Under the pieces are notes generated by a model, which did not search any database, had not been told where the DNA came from, and worked only from the letters and a program-made list of their open reading frames with translations. From Forficula auricularia (Eukaryota; Arthropoda; Insecta; Dermaptera; Forficulidae), in contig JALMQS010000852.1 in assembly GCA_024734495.1 (NCBI GenBank), positions 682,001 to 746,000 on the forward strand: DNA of 64,000 bases. Reading direction: 5' to 3'. A program made the position numbers and the translations under genes. This document shows, in pieces, positions 1 through 12,000 of this stretch. Numbering within the stretch: position 1 is the stretch's first letter; every line of letters begins with the position of its first letter.

Positions 1-540
1 TATATTCCTTTCTTAAAGCAATTATTTTTTCAAATTTCTTAAAAATTCTATTGATAAAAGAAGAATTTTTCCCGAAATATTAGGATTTTAAATAAACGTT
101 TGCAAATTGTAGGTATTTTATTAAAGATATGTATTTATTTATACACAAAACAATCAATGAAATTTTTTCAATTAATATATAGGAATATATATCGAGACAA
201 TTTATTTTGAGTACATAAAAAATGTATCAAGATCTTAACGAATTGATTTATAAAATAAGGGCCCTACCTTTGAATTAGGACGTTAATCCGTTGTCTGTTA
301 TTTCAAATATTACTTAAAAATATTATTTTCAAATTAAATATTCAATTATATATCACAAATTAATGAAAAAATTAGAAATTATTCGCAGACGATGTGTTTA
401 AGAGAAGCCAAATTTATAAATGAAGCATGGAGTCGAGATCTCTATTGTCGCTAACAATTCAATTCCAACATATTGTTCAAGATTTCAAATTCAAATTTAA
501 ATATATCATCGTAACGGTAGTTACTCAACAAAAAAATAAT
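1..540. other. AT-rich stretch, nothing recognised
   Basis: No conserved ORF, RNA gene or repeat boundary was recognised here. Confidence 0.5.
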
Positions 541-550
541 GTTTTTAGAT

Positions 551-1385
551 AGGACTAGGTGCAAGGCACGCCCCCTGGACCCCCAACCTACAAACCCCAC
601 CCTCACACCCCACTCCCACCCACCACCCCCTCGAAACCCCCCCAGCACCTCCTGCACCATGCACCCGTGCCCAACCCACGCCCCCACACCACCACCCCGC
701 ACCACCCCACTATGCCCCTGGACCCTCACCTGAACCCCCACTTCACCCTTCACCCCCCCTTCACCCTCTTACTCCCTCACTCCCACTCTAACTCGACCCC
801 CGGACCATCATACCACCCCCCGCACCCCATACCATAACCCACCCCCGCACCATCACTCCACCCCTTCACCCAGTTTTTGCATTTCTAGCCTTCTAGAGGC
901 CCACAGATTATTTATACAAAATTTGGTTGAGTTTGCTCCAAGGGCAAGAATTTACATTTTTTCACCCTCCACCCCTTTTTAGGTGGTTTTTGGGGGGAAT
1001 TTTTTAAACAAAAGTTATCAAAAATCACATCCCCTACAACTTTGCTTATAATAAAATGTGCCGTAGGGTTAATAGTTTCGGAGTTATTTGATCATTTTCA
1101 TTCGTGCGCTCCCCCAACCCCCCTTTTGGGATCAAAATATCAAAAGGTTATATAACTAAAAACGTAAGTTAGAAGACATTGTTCCAAATATGAAATTTCA
1201 TAATAATCCCTTCAGCAGTTTTTACGTGAATCATAAGCAACTTTTCGCGGAAACCAAGGAAAGATACAGACATTTTGTTGAGGGTGTTTTCGTAAATAAC
1301 TTTGCGTGAAACGTGTGCAACCAAAATTTGGCGTGATTTGGAGCAAGGTACAGACAAAACCTTAATTTTATATATATATAGATTT
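551..1385 (+). repeat. C-rich dispersed element, family R1, copy a
   Basis: Begins near GGTGCAAGGCACGCCCCC, runs through about 300 bases of CCCCAC/CCCAAC-rich sequence, then one minisatellite unit (GCATTTCTAGCCTTCTAGAG, then TACAAAATTTGGTTGAGTTT). It ends in CCTTAATTTTATATATATAT. The same order is found at 10583-12282. The long proline-rich or glycine-rich ORFs on both strands are low-complexity shadows. No transposase is present; a Helitron-like non-autonomous element is possible but not shown. Confidence 0.7.
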
Positions 1386-1945
1386 ATAAATTATTATTTG
1401 GGTTCTTATTTCATGTTTGTCACTTTATCTAAATTGACTCTCATTTTTAAAACAGAGCTTCTCAAATTTATTTCGAACACTTTTTGCCCCAAAAACTTTG
1501 TCATCATGTAAAAATTCGAAAATACCCAAAATTTGGGACACCCTATTATGTATATACTTACTATATAGTTATATTAAAAGGGTGTATAAATTATACGTCT
1601 GTATTTTCATATGTTAGGATTTTGGCTTGTCGGGATTTTGACTTGTCGGAATTTTGGATGCCACCCATTTATTTATTTGCATCAATGATTTTTCTCCTGC
1701 CTCTACCTCTATCTTTTCTTCTACCTCTGCTACTCTCGACAAAACAAAATCTGTTAAATGAAGTAATTTCATTCGAAATTTTCACTATACGTATGTACTC
1801 ATCAAATAAGAAAATAATTAAAATCGATAAATTTATTCGCTTTGACTAAACACATTTGAAATGAATTTATCGAAAGGGAAATAATATTTATATTCAAAAG
1901 ATAATTTCATCTAAATTAATTCGACAATAAAGAATTAATAGAAAA
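1386..1945. other. AT-rich stretch without recognised genes
   Basis: A 121-codon open frame overlaps this stretch (1484-1849), but its composition is AT-driven and it resembles no family I know. No clear element ends are visible. Confidence 0.4.
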
Positions 1946-2228
1946 CAAGAAATTTCCGAAAACGCAATTGTTGCAAATCTCGCTCGGCTAAGGGAATAAT
2001 GATAGAAGTGCTCAAGAGAAGATTTGGCCACTTTTAGATTCATCCTCACTAAACAAGCTAGGATCCGCTAAACAACGAGCTCAACTCACTAAAACACTAA
2101 CACATATGGAAAGCTCTAGAAAATATACGTCAATTCAAAGAGCATGCAAATTTATATCTAGAGAATATTTCAATGGGAATAATAGAAATGTGTTAAACGA
2201 GATATTAATAGAAAAAACTAAAAACTAA
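1946..2228 (+). pseudogene. Frameshifted coding remnant or terminal exon, unknown protein
   Basis: Two adjacent frames look like protein rather than noise. One (1946-1996) reads QEISENAIVANLARLRE and meets TAA. Shifted by one base from about 1993, the other continues for about 77 codons to TAA at 2226-2228 and includes KIWPLLDSSSLNKLGSAKQR and SSRKYTSIQRACKFI. An AATAAA overlaps the end (about 2228), as expected for a 3' exon. The change of frame near an AGGGAA run could be a real frameshift in a dead copy, or an exon beginning after CTAAG at 1990-1992. I do not recognise the family. No upstream exon with matching phase was found in 1-1945. Confidence 0.4.
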
Positions 2229-3230
2229 ATAAAAATGATATTATGTTTATTAAATAAAAAATTAACTATTTTAATACTACAACGTTTTATAAATTGAGAC
2301 CGAAATGTTATGTTTAAATGAGAAAAACAAAGATTAACCCGAAAAATAAGTTTAAAATCTTAATCTGGAATTAAAATTAAATATAAACTTACATTTAACT
2401 GTTGAGGAGATACTGTGGATGGTGCCCTGACGATTACAGGCTAGGACTTGTCTAGGAGAATGGAAGCCTCTCTTAGACCTGGGAAATTAAATATGCATTA
2501 ACAAATGGACATGACAAGTATTTACCAAAAGTATTCTCCTCACAAACATGAAAAATACAAATTTGTAAAATTATTTCATTATTAACCAACAAATCGATTG
2601 ATTAAATCTCAAATCTCATTGAGTTTGAAAATATTTTCAATTCAAGAATTTTGAAATCTGATTTAAGATTATTTTATTATATCTTATTAAATCAAAGATA
2701 CATTGGGATATAACTAGTTTACCATGACTAAAATTAACTAAATTGGAAGGGAGTGAGTCAAAAATCGGTACGAATTTGTATATTTTGATTAATTTCTAAT
2801 ATAATCAATTGAAATCTTTTAGAATGCTAAGGTAATTAGTTCAGTAGGTATGAGGATTAGTTACCTTAATATTTGATGACTTTTCAATTTCTTGAGGCAA
2901 TATATAACATGAAAGGGATGCAAATATATTCAGCTGCCACATTTGAGATGGTGACCTGACTCCTAGGCGACCAAGACTAATTGGCCTAGTCACGTGCGCA
3001 TTCCCATGGGGGGGGGCTATCCGGTAGGGGGGAGAGGGGAGGGAGACGTGTCTAGTACTGCATCCATGCATCTATCAAAAAATAAATAAATTATTAAATT
3101 AAATTAAATAATTAATTGACCGCTCTTTTGTTATATGAAAGAACATTTGGGTATATAGTCAGGTGATCAAAAAATCAAAATCTATCCCATGCTGAGCTTT
3201 CGTTGTATTTTTACAGTTACATTCCGGGCA
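2229..3230. other. Non-genic, unclassified
   Basis: AT-rich, with one GC-richer patch (about 2900-3065) holding G runs. A 76-codon minus-strand frame there has no family resemblance. It could be an old element fragment. Confidence 0.35.
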
Positions 3231-3244
3231 AATTCATCGTATTT

Positions 3245-3610
3245 TTTTTTTTTTTTACTTTACCATAAATAGTATGGTCAAGTATTGTAATCATGCATGA
3301 AAAAAGTTTCTTGTTTTTTTTTCCGAAATATCTCAAAAACGGCTATTACTATTTTAATCAAAAAAATTGAGCAAAACCATGCCGTTTAGATCTACAAAAA
3401 AGCACTATAATAATAAATAGTCAAAATGCCTGTTATAGTACGATACTAAATAATGTGTACGTTCTAGATCAAAAACTAGTGTGAATATCAAAACGAAATT
3501 TCACATGTAGCTTTGTTGCATTGAGATTAAAAGATGATTATTTGAAATCGAACCAAAAATTAAGGGGGGAGGGGTTAAAAATTAAAATGATAAGATTTCC
3601 AAACCTGAAA
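3245..3610 (+). repeat. Dispersed repeat with ACTTTACCAT head
   Basis: ACTTTACCATA, then AATCATGCATGAAAAAAGT, ATCTCAAAAACGGCT and an AATTAAGGGGGG-like block occur in the same order at 31995-32200 and 36565-36935. No coding capacity. A dispersed repeat family is seen; its class is unknown. Confidence 0.6.
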
Positions 3611-3699
3611 AAACAAGAAAAATGACTTTACTATAAAATAAACCTATAATAAAAATATATTTGTTAATAAAAAATGGAAATCATTGTGAATTTATATAA

Positions 3700-4932
3700 T
3701 ACGAGCTGCTCCAGGCGTGCCTTCGGCACGCCCTCTACAGCTCGGCCCTCCGGGCAGGTGACCCTGGCGGGCAGCGTCTCGGCATGTGATTATTAAGTCT
3801 GTAATATATATTTGTAATATGTTGCCCCCTCTTTCGCCCCCACGTACTCATTTTGGCTATTGATTTTTACAGCATACATTTTATATAGTCTTAAAAACTA
3901 ACACTACAAAATTTGATCTATATCGGAAAGAGTATTAATTTTTTGCACCCACTCACATTTTGGGAGGTTGAAATTATTTTTTAGATATTTGCAAATAAAA
4001 AACTCTCAGTTTTCTAAAGAGTAAATGTACCAAAAAGCTAAAAACATATATTTTGCCCCCCCCCCCCCCCCCCATTTCGCCCCCATACAGTCAATTTTAA
4101 TAGTTTATTTTTACAGGAATAGTTTCTTAAAGTAATAAAGAATAACTCTACAAAATTTAATCAAGATCGGAGAGAGTTTTAATTTTTGCCCCCACTCACA
4201 TTTTGGATAGTTGAGGGGTCGGATTACAAAAAATTTTGAAATTATTTTTTAGATATTTGCAAATAAATAATCCACAGTTTTCTAAAAAGTAAATGTACTA
4301 AAAAGCTAAAAATTTCTATAATTTGCCCCCCCCCCCCCTTCGACCCCCATACAGTCAATTTTGATTTTTTTACAGGAATAGTTTCTTAAAGTAATAAAGA
4401 ATAACTCTACAAAATGTGATCAAAATAGGAGAGAGTTTTAATTTTTCACCCCACTCACATTTTAGATAGTTGGGAGTCGAATTTCAAAAAATCCCGAAAT
4501 TACTTTTTAGATATTTGTATTTAGAATTTTATTAAGTAAAAATCAAGTAGATATCTTATCGTTCTTAATTGAAAATGCATAATTAGTGTAAACACATTGC
4601 AAGGATATTTTGCCCCTTTTGACCCCTTTAGAGATTGAATTTCAAAAAATCCAGAAATTAGTTTTTAGATATTTTAATTTAGTATTTTTATAAGCAAAAA
4701 GCAAGTAGATATTTTATCGTCCTTGAGAGATATCGCATAATCAGTGAAAACACACTTTGCCCCCTTTGACCCCCTTAGGGGTCGAATTTCAAAAAATCCT
4801 TTCTTAGTGAGCCCCTATGTCATAAATCTAATATCCTCTCCAAATTTCATGTTTCTATGTCCAGTGGTTCTGGCTGTTTTGATGATGAGTGAGTGAGTGA
4901 GTGTATCGTGCAAAAGAATTTTATATATATAG
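3700..4932 (+). repeat. Minisatellite element with palindromic 5' end
   Basis: The 5' end carries the perfect hairpin GGCGTGCCTTCGGCACGCC. The body is a decaying tandem array of about 265-bp units (about 3828, 4053 and 4326, then shorter units), each with a C run, ACAGTCAATTTT, a GGAATAGTTTCTTAAAGTAA-type block and TTTTAGATATTTGCAAATAA. It ends with GTGAGTGAGTG and ATTTTATATATATAGATTA. The head and tail resemble family R1 although the internal repeat differs. No ORF. Confidence 0.7.
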
Positions 4933-5585
4933 ATTATTATAATCTAAATTTTATTATAATTTTAATTAATTACTTTATTTATTTTTCAATATAAAAGAAA
5001 TGAAGCCCAGTGGATTGTCCAAATAATTTTTTGATTAAAAAAACATTCAATTTAGTTGATAATAATTTTCAAATTCAGAGTCCCCCTTTATATAGTAGAA
5101 CCACTAATAATTTCGAAAAAAATGTTGTTTTGTTTTAACAGAAAAAAATTCCTAAATATTGAAATTAAAATCCTTTCTAGTTACTAAAATATTGATCTGA
5201 GCTAATTATGATGATTGTTTTAGGATATTAAATTAGCAAAATGATACTTCATAAGAGTTTTTTATAAGTTGAATATTTAGAGCGATAGAGCAGTGGTTTA
5301 ACTTGCTTACCACGTAAATTTATCCATTACTGCCTAACCCTTTGACGTAAACAAATTACTATAATGACATTTATTAAAGTACATTAAATTTTTAACAAAA
5401 ATCTCATATGAATGTAATCTCTAAAATCAATGGTTTACGAGCTATGCGAATTTAAATATTTTTCAATATAAGAGCTGAACCCTAATGCAGATTATCCGAA
5501 TAATTTTTTGAATCAAATAAGCTGATGTGACCATCCACATGACTTTATATTAGGCCTGCCTATTCTCTTATATTTAACACCTACT
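4933..5585. other. AT-rich, nothing recognised
   Basis: No supported gene or repeat end was seen. Confidence 0.4.
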
Positions 5586-5920
5586 AGCTGACTCTTATAT
5601 TTAATACCATCTGAGACCCCCACCCCCATTTTGGATGGTTTGTTTTCACATTTTTAGTTTTCTGGATGGCCATTAGGTATACAAAATTTGGTTGAGTTTG
5701 GTCAATGGCCTAGATTTTCTTTCATTTTTTGACCCCTCCCCCATTTTAGTTTTTGCACTTATAGATTTCTGGGGGCCCACTGATTTTGTATACAATATTT
5801 CGTTGAGTTTGGTCCAAAGGCCTAGATTTTTATTTCTTGACTCCTCCCAATTTTGGGCAGTTAGTTTTTTTTCAGAAAGTGTACCGAGTCATGAATTTTA
5901 TTTTTGTTTATGAAATAGTC
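5586..5920 (+). repeat. R1-type minisatellite units
   Basis: About three diverged copies of the R1 unit (CCCCATTTTGG, TTTCTGG.GGCC, ATACAAAATTTGGTTGAGTT, then GGCCTAGATTTT). A 73-codon open frame here is an artefact of the repeat. Confidence 0.65.
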
Positions 5921-6005
5921 ATAAAAAACAAAAAAACAAAAATAAAAATAAATAAACAATAAACCGAAATAAAATCCATCAAAATATATTATTTATATAT
6001 GAGAG

Positions 6006-9000
6006 ATGTATTCCACTAGTTATTCTTCAATTTCTTCAAATGAGGATTCCAAGATAATAATCGAAGAAGAAGAAGAAACCAATGACCCAATTTTTGAGAA
6101 TAATGGAAAAATAATTTGGGAGAGTATTCTTCGAGGTTTATATATTGATACATTTTTATTTCAATATTCATATAGCCACACTCAACATTTTTACTAATAA
6201 ATTAAATTACTCTCGGTACGGTCGGAGAGTGATGCTCACCGGACGGCAGGAAAAGAGTTTCAGTTTCTAGAGTTAATTCCACACGATTTAACGAATAAGT
6301 TTATTCAGATAATATCTAATTTGCCAATTCTACGGAACTGTGGCGCCGCGATCTGACGATGAATTCTTATAGTACTCACCAAAATAAGACAAAAATAAAG
6401 CATACCATTTTTGAAATTTCGCTTAGTTTTCAAGATATCGAGTTTAAAAAATGCTGTTTTTGTATTTATTTTATTTTATTTTTCAATTGTTTTTTATAGA
6501 AACCACGGAAACCATAGTACCATGGGTTCCGTGTGCCGCCGCTACTGACGACGGATTCTTTTAGAAAATGAATATTAATTAAAAAATAATTAGTAAATGC
6601 CCAAAAAAAAAATCGAATATGTAAAAGTCGTTGCCAGTTTGGTTAAGATATATTCAGTTCGGCTCTGTTCGGCTAATTTGGAGAGGTTGACTAGGCAATT
6701 ATACTCTTGGTAGGTTGCCATTACTTTCCAAGAGGAGGCGACTGCAAATATCTATCTGCCGAGACTCGGTCTCGAACCAGAGATCTTCGAGTCAGCGACC
6801 CGACACTCTACCCACTGACCCACAGTCACCATCCATAACGTCCCATCTACTAAAAAATTAAAAAATTTTAGTGCCATCAAAAAAAGTATTTGTTCCCTAT
6901 AATTTTTTAGCCACTTTTACATTTCGAAAATATTTTAAAATTCTATAAATATAAAATTTTTATTCATTGAAGAAAATAATTAATTTAGAGAAACTCGAAA
7001 CAAGCTAAAGAAAAATTATTATGCTTCTACAAACGAGAGAGAGAGAAGAAAAAAATGAAAATAAATAAATATTTGAAGAATTAGAAAAAAATACATTTTT
7101 TTTTCTTTGATCATTTAAAAATTTATGTATAGGATTGGCGGAAAATGGGGTCGCCAACTCCCTACGCCATAATAAAGTTTTCGTGAGAATATTATCTAAA
7201 TCGCAGTAAACTGCAACGGATAGTTGCTCGACTTTATCTATTGTCGTTTTAAAATCCATGCTTCGCTATAGATAAAGTAGTCAAAAATTATAGTGAATAT
7301 AGAAGCTCAAAATTGAGTTTGTTGACTACATCTCAATTTTTCAATCCTTTATAACTCAATAGCTAGTTTTATCAAATTATCTTTTATTTAATAAAATATT
7401 AACGATTTTATTCTGAATCAAATGACATCTTAATTTTGAAAATTGGTTTACAATTAATCGAGTTATTATGTTTTATTATTGTCATTATTATAGGTTAGTT
7501 ATAGTTAATTGGATGAGATGAAATCGGCCATCATCGAATTTTGAATATTTGAATTTAAACTTTATTGATTTCCCAATGCTGCCATCTTACATCGATTTGT
7601 TCAACTCGCTTGTCAAATTAATTATGAATATTTAAACAATCGGTAATTGGAATCCAGCACCATCTTTTTTTTCATTTACTTAAGAATAACTAACCATAAC
7701 TAAAACCACCATAACTCGGTTAATAATTAACCAACTTGCAAAAATAAGGTGTCATTTTGTTTATAAATAAATTATTAAAATTTTATTAAATATAAGATAA
7801 TTTAAAAAAGTAACAATTATTGATAAATAAAGAATTAAAAATTGACAGGGTCGACATTTTAAAAATTTAAGCCTGTATTCACTGTAATTTTTCCTTTGTT
7901 AGCGACAAGTGAACATGTGGCCTACTTAAAATTACTGAAAAAGATTTTGGGATATACATAAGAGACAAGGAAAAAGGAAACAAGGAAAGTTCGACATTTT
8001 TTATTAATTTTAATCCGCAAATTTGAAAATTAATTGAAAAAAACGCTTTTTTTGTTATACCCTGTTATCTGTCGCTTTTAAGCATTATAAATATTAAATA
8101 AAATAAGCCTTATATTCATTTTAAAAATGTACTAATTAAAATTGTTTCATTTAATTTTTATTAAACTTAAAAGCTTATTAGCTAGTCTTAAAAAAGTACA
8201 AATTTAAAAATTAGGTGACATAATATTAATTTAAAATAAGATTGAAGTAGTTTTTGGAGACGGGCTTGATAACTGTGAATTGAGTGGATATTGATGAGGC
8301 ATTCAGGGTTTTGAAGAAGGAGGGAATATGCCACCGAAACTTAGGTTTTTGAATAAAAAAGATAGTTTAAATTATCTCTTTTTTTGAATTTTGGAATGCG
8401 TCATCAATATCCACTTAATTTAAAATATTGCTCAAAAATTTGACCAACGATTTAGTCAGGGAAATTTATATATAATCCAGACACCCTCATCACGAAACAC
8501 TTTTGTTTTTTAACTTTTAAAAATTTAATTTAATTTAATGTGATAAATCAATTTGCCTTAATTTTTATATAAGATGAAAAATATTAGATGATAAATCCGC
8601 TCAAAATCCACCATTTAATGGAAAACTTTTTTCAATCTCGTTCCGTTTATTTATTATAAATTTTGCATTTACTCATTTCAATTCAATTACTCTCAAAGCT
8701 ATTTATATTATAGGAGTATTATATGGATCATTTCCTGTCAGGAAAATTCTGGATATCTATAAATCTAAGAGTTTTATCAAAAAAGTGGTCCAATTAAACG
8801 TTCAAGTCAATAAAATTTCGTAAAGAATGAGATAGAAATCAAGTTTTTAAGATGAGTGCTTTTCATTTTATCAAGGGAAAACTGAGATTTTTTGCAAAAA
8901 ATTGCAGTTTTTCAAAACTTCAACCTAATTGCGGCACGGGTTACCATTATCCAATTAAGATGCAACTTTGTTTTAATTGTAGCAAATTTAATCTAGTTTA

Positions 9001-12000
9001 AAAATATATAGAATGGTCTTTGTCGAAAACGTGCTCCATCATGGTCGAAATGGGAAAAAATCGAAAAAAGTGCGAGTTTTTGGGTTAAAGTCCGAAAATT
9101 TCGAGGTTTTTCGGCCACCAAAAGTTGTCCCCCACACTTTCGAGGTCGCAAACTTAGATTTGGCATACCCACACCATAGCAAACGATCCTAGAAAAAAAT
9201 ATTTTCCCGCAATTGATGTAAGCTGAAATCTCCCTATATATTGAGCTATTGCGGAGTTTTCTAATAAAATGTATAAAATCGACCTGAAATTTTTAAATTG
9301 CTATAGCTGCAGACGATTTGAAGATAAATGTATATATCATTTTAAAGTAAATTGAATGCTCTACAACTTCTTTCCAGAGAACTTTTACTGTAAAACGAAA
9401 GGCTGAGATGATAGAGACAAAAGTTTGACAAAAAATGTAGAAAAATTTTTTTTCATACATAAACGATATTCGCGGGCAAATATCTCAAAAAACCATAAGA
9501 AATAGAGAAAAATTAAATAGAAGCAATCTTGTAGTAAATATTATAAGCTTTTTCTTTTGCTAAGAATAACTTTTTCTCTACGACCCACTGTTTTTGAGAT
9601 ATAAGCAAACAACCAAAAAACGGGACATTTCCACCCCCCTTCCACCCCTAAGCCCGGTAGCTAGGACTGGGGACTTTTAGTATTTTTACCTCCTAACTAG
9701 CCCAAACACATTCCATAAGAAAAAATTCTCTCCTCTAAAATGTTTTCTATAACCCATTCGTTGACTGGACTATAAGATTTATTCAAGTTTTTGTTCTTCC
9801 ATAAATTAGCCATAAATATAAGTTTTATGAAATAAATAAATACGTACAGAAGAACAACCCGTATCCGCAGGGGTTTGGTTCCTTAGTCTTCCGTGGTACT
9901 TGAAATCGCGTATATTGAGGCGCAGATTTTTGAACATATTGTATAGCAAAAATGAGGCAAGAAATAATAAGACTAGAATTGCAGAGCTTAAATCGTTTGA
10001 TAATTAAAAATTGCCAAATCAATAAAATTTTCCCAAAGTTGAAGTGAAAAAGATTTCAATTTTTACTCCAAAATTCTAAATTAAATTTACATCAAGTCAA
10101 ACCGATTGATGACAACAAAATTGCCATATCACCACAATTTTTAAAGAGAATAGGTATACTTACCTAATCTAGAAAATTGTCAATTTTTCTAACAATTTTA
10201 TTTTTAGAATCTGATGAAAAAAGAAAAGTCTTGGAGGATTTTCGTCAATCGAAAATTTCACAGAATGTTATTTCACAATCAAAAGATTCCAAACCAGGTA
10301 TGGGTTTGTATTTTATAGCCCTTCGGTTTAGATGTAAGATCTTATATGGTTATTTATGTATTATGATTACATAACATTATTATTATTAATATCTAGAAAG
10401 TGAAGTTGATTATTTAAATCGCGAAATATTTCCAATTCTATTACCAGCTTTGGTAGACACCTTGAATGAGGCAACTAAATGGGATGTCTTGAAAGTAAGT
10501 ACCTTCTTACCACGTACCTACTATCAAAATAGATTTTAGTTGCGTTATTGCGAGCCTAGTATTAGGTGTTATTTATAAAAAACTAGCTGCAAGGCCCGCC
10601 TTCGGCGGCCCTCTTGCTAGCCAGGGGGCACACCCCCTAGACCCCCAACCCACGAATCCCACCCTCACACTACACTCCCCCCCCGACCCATCCAGCACCC
10701 CTACCCCCGCACCATGAACCCGTGCCCAACCCCCGCCCCCATACCACAGAACCCAAACCTCACCCCCACTCCAACCCACCACACTCCCCAAAACCCACCC
10801 CGCCCCCACACCACCACCCCAACCCTCACCCCACCCACCTCGGGCCCCCAACCCACGAACCCCAACCTCACCCCCCACTCCAACCCTCCACACTCCACGA
10901 AACCCACCCAGCACCCCAACCCCAGCCCCCACACCACCACTTCAACACTCTAACCTGCACCCCCCACCCCGGACCTCCACCCCGTACCACCCCACTACGC
11001 CACTGGACCCTCACCTGAACCCCCCATCCACCAACCTTGCACCCCCCCTCTACTCCGCCATACTCCCTCACTCCACCGCCATTCCACTCCGCGCATCCCA
11101 TGCCCTAACCCACCCCCACTCCACCCCCGCACCCAGTTTTTGCATTTCTAGCCTTCTAGTGACCCACAGATTATGTAAACAAAATTTGGTTGAGTTTGGT
11201 CCAAGAGCAAGAATTTTCATTTTTTGACCCCCCCCCCATTTTAGGTGGTTAGTTTTTGCATTTCTAGCTCTCTAGAGTTCCACAGATTATGTATACAAAA
11301 TTTGGTTGAGTTTGCTCCAAAAGGCAAGAATTTTCATTTTTTGACCCCCCCCTTTTTTTAAGTGGTTAGTTTTTGCATTTCTAGCTCTCTAGAGACCCAC
11401 AGATTATGTATACTAAATTTGGTTGAGTTTGGTCCAAGAGCAAGAATTTTCATTTTTTGACCCCCCCCCCCATTTTGGGTGGTTAGTTTTTGCATTGCTA
11501 GTTCTCTAGAGGCTTAGATTAGGCCACAGATTATGTATACAAAATTTGGTTGAGTTTGGTCAAAGAGCAAGAATTTTCATTTTTTGACCCCCCCCCATTT
11601 TGGGGACGCCCCCATTTTGGGTGGTTAGTTTTTGCATTTCTAGCTCTCTAGAGGCCCACAGATTATGTATATAAAATTTGGTTGAGTTTGGTCCAAGAGC
11701 AAGAATTTTCATTTTTTGACCCCCCCCCCCATTTTGGGTGGTTAGTTTTTGCATTTCTAGCTCTCTAGAGGCCTACAGATTATGTATACAAAATTTGGTT
11801 GAGTTTGCTCCAAGGGCAAGAATTTATATATTTTTCTCCTTCCCCCCTTTTTGGGTGGTTTTTGGGGGGAATTTTTTTAAACAAATTGTCAGAAATCACA
11901 TCCCCTACAACTTTGCTCATTATGAAATTTCCTGTAGAGTTAATAGTTTAAGAGTTATTTGATAATTTTCATTCGTGCACCTCCCCCCCAAACCCCCTTT

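Noticed and set aside
559..837. Proline-rich ORFs on both strands at 451-837 and 10573-11101
   Set aside because: They are translations of C-rich repeat sequence that recurs with different frames; no domain, start context or splice signal supports them.
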